Shown here one piece after another: positions 63,735 through 64,000 of a DNA stretch of 64,000 bases (the stretch's first letter is position 1; the number at the start of each line of letters is the position of its first letter). The stretch lies in contig JAQWNF010000025.1 of the NCBI GenBank assembly GCA_029246415.1, positions 62,001-126,000 of the forward strand. Reading direction: 5' to 3'. Both the position numbers and the translations under genes were made by a program. Origin of the DNA: Glaciecola sp. GTDB taxonomy: Bacteria; Pseudomonadota; Gammaproteobacteria; Enterobacterales; Alteromonadaceae. The notes beneath the pieces were generated by a model. It saw only the letters and a list, made by a program, of their open reading frames with translations, made no database searches and had not been told where the DNA came from.

Positions 63735-64000
63735 TTAAGCCGCGCTTTTCGGGCCAAAACTATACTCACCGCCAGCTTGCAAGGCCTTTTGATAGGCTGG
63801 TCTTTGCTGCATGCGGTTAACATAAGCGACAATGTGAGTGGGCATAGCCCCTGGTTTATTGGCAACCATCGCTTCTAGTGGAAACAACATCATAAAATCA
63901 GCCCCGGTGAGTCGGTCTCCGACAAAAAAATCAGAGCCAATTTGGGCTTGTTTAGCAAGATGCTTTTCGACATGAGCGACGTTTTGCTCATTGTTTGGCG
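63735..64000 (-). CDS. Glutathione S-transferase family protein, C-terminal part (cut by window edge)
   Basis: The frame is open from the right edge to a TAA at 63735-63737 and gives the last 88 residues. They show the all-helical GST C-terminal domain with the N-capping motif F-V-G-D-R-L-T-G-A-D-F and a R-P-A-Y-Q-K-A-L end. The N-terminal thioredoxin-like domain lies outside the window, so class and substrate are not known. Confidence 0.85.
   Translation of the reverse strand, partial: PNNEQNVAHVEKHLAKQAQIGSDFFVGDRLTGADFMMLFPLEAMVANKPGAMPTHIVAYVNRMQQRPAYQKALQAGGEYSFGPKSAA

Overview
This 64 kb window is a stretch of chromosomal core genome from a mesophilic or cold-adapted marine-type gammaproteobacterium, most likely in or near the Alteromonadales. 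Evidence: an AT-leaning composition (low-to-mid 40s % GC by eye), gammaproteobacterial gene blocks (hemCDXY, gmk-rpoZ-spoT-recG, tldD-yhdP-rng-maf-mreDCB, uvrA/ssb, lptM-lysA-dapF-DUF484-xerC-yigB-uvrD), and a mannose-sensitive hemagglutinin (MSHA) type IV pilus locus between ssb and mreB, its position in Vibrio and relatives. I see no IS element, prophage, CRISPR array, tRNA or rRNA. The genus cannot be fixed from the sequence alone.

Layout. 1-6.3 kb (mostly minus): the N-terminal part of a lipoprotein cut by the left edge, the haem operon hemC-hemD-hemX-hemY, then cyaY (frataxin) and an alpha/beta-hydrolase. 6.4-13.1 kb (plus): gmk, rpoZ, spoT, ridA, recG, rsmJ (nucleotide/stringent-response, fork-repair and rRNA-methylation genes). 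13-25.8 kb: pmbA (minus), darP/yjgA (plus), then a long minus-strand cell-envelope series read from mreB: mreB, mreC, mreD, maf, rng, yhdP, an amidase and tldD. 26-42.7 kb (minus): the MSHA locus read from 42.7 down: mshI, a PilN-like gene, mshJ, K, L, M, N, E, G, then the major pilin mshA, then minor pilins mshC, D, O, P and the giant mshQ. mshB, mshF and mshH of the Vibrio cluster are not present. 43-50 kb: a small TPR protein, ssb, a YajR-like transporter, divergent uvrA, then a DUF3299 protein and fbp. 50-58 kb (plus): mpl, ubiX, an S1/P1-type nuclease, lptM, lysA, dapF, DUF484, xerC, yigB. 58-64 kb: uvrD behind a clear LexA-type box, rarD (minus), an unrecognised 114-residue protein (minus), recQ (plus), and the end of a glutathione S-transferase cut by the right edge.

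How the genes work together. The MSHA genes make a complete-looking inner-membrane platform (MshI/PilN-like/MshJ/MshG), a c-di-GMP-type extension ATPase (MshE), a secretin with its partners (MshL, K, M, N), a major pilin and minor pilins, and a candidate tip adhesin (MshQ). No prepilin peptidase or retraction ATPase lies in the window. The mre, rng, maf, yhdP, tldD/pmbA, mpl, dapF and lptM genes serve cell shape, envelope and peptidoglycan turnover. uvrA, uvrD, recG, recQ, xerC and ssb serve DNA repair and chromosome maintenance.

The most useful non-textbook observations are in the spaces between genes: a 20-bp near-continuous palindrome at the probable start of mshI transcription, a 13-bp perfect inverted repeat between mshG and mshA, a long-range 12-bp inverted repeat that ends two bases before the spoT start codon, a terminator-like hairpin between mreB and mreC, a tandem 15-bp repeat between cyaY and gmk, and two palindromes in the recQ-orphan interval. 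I found no convincing candidate for a wholly new multi-gene system.
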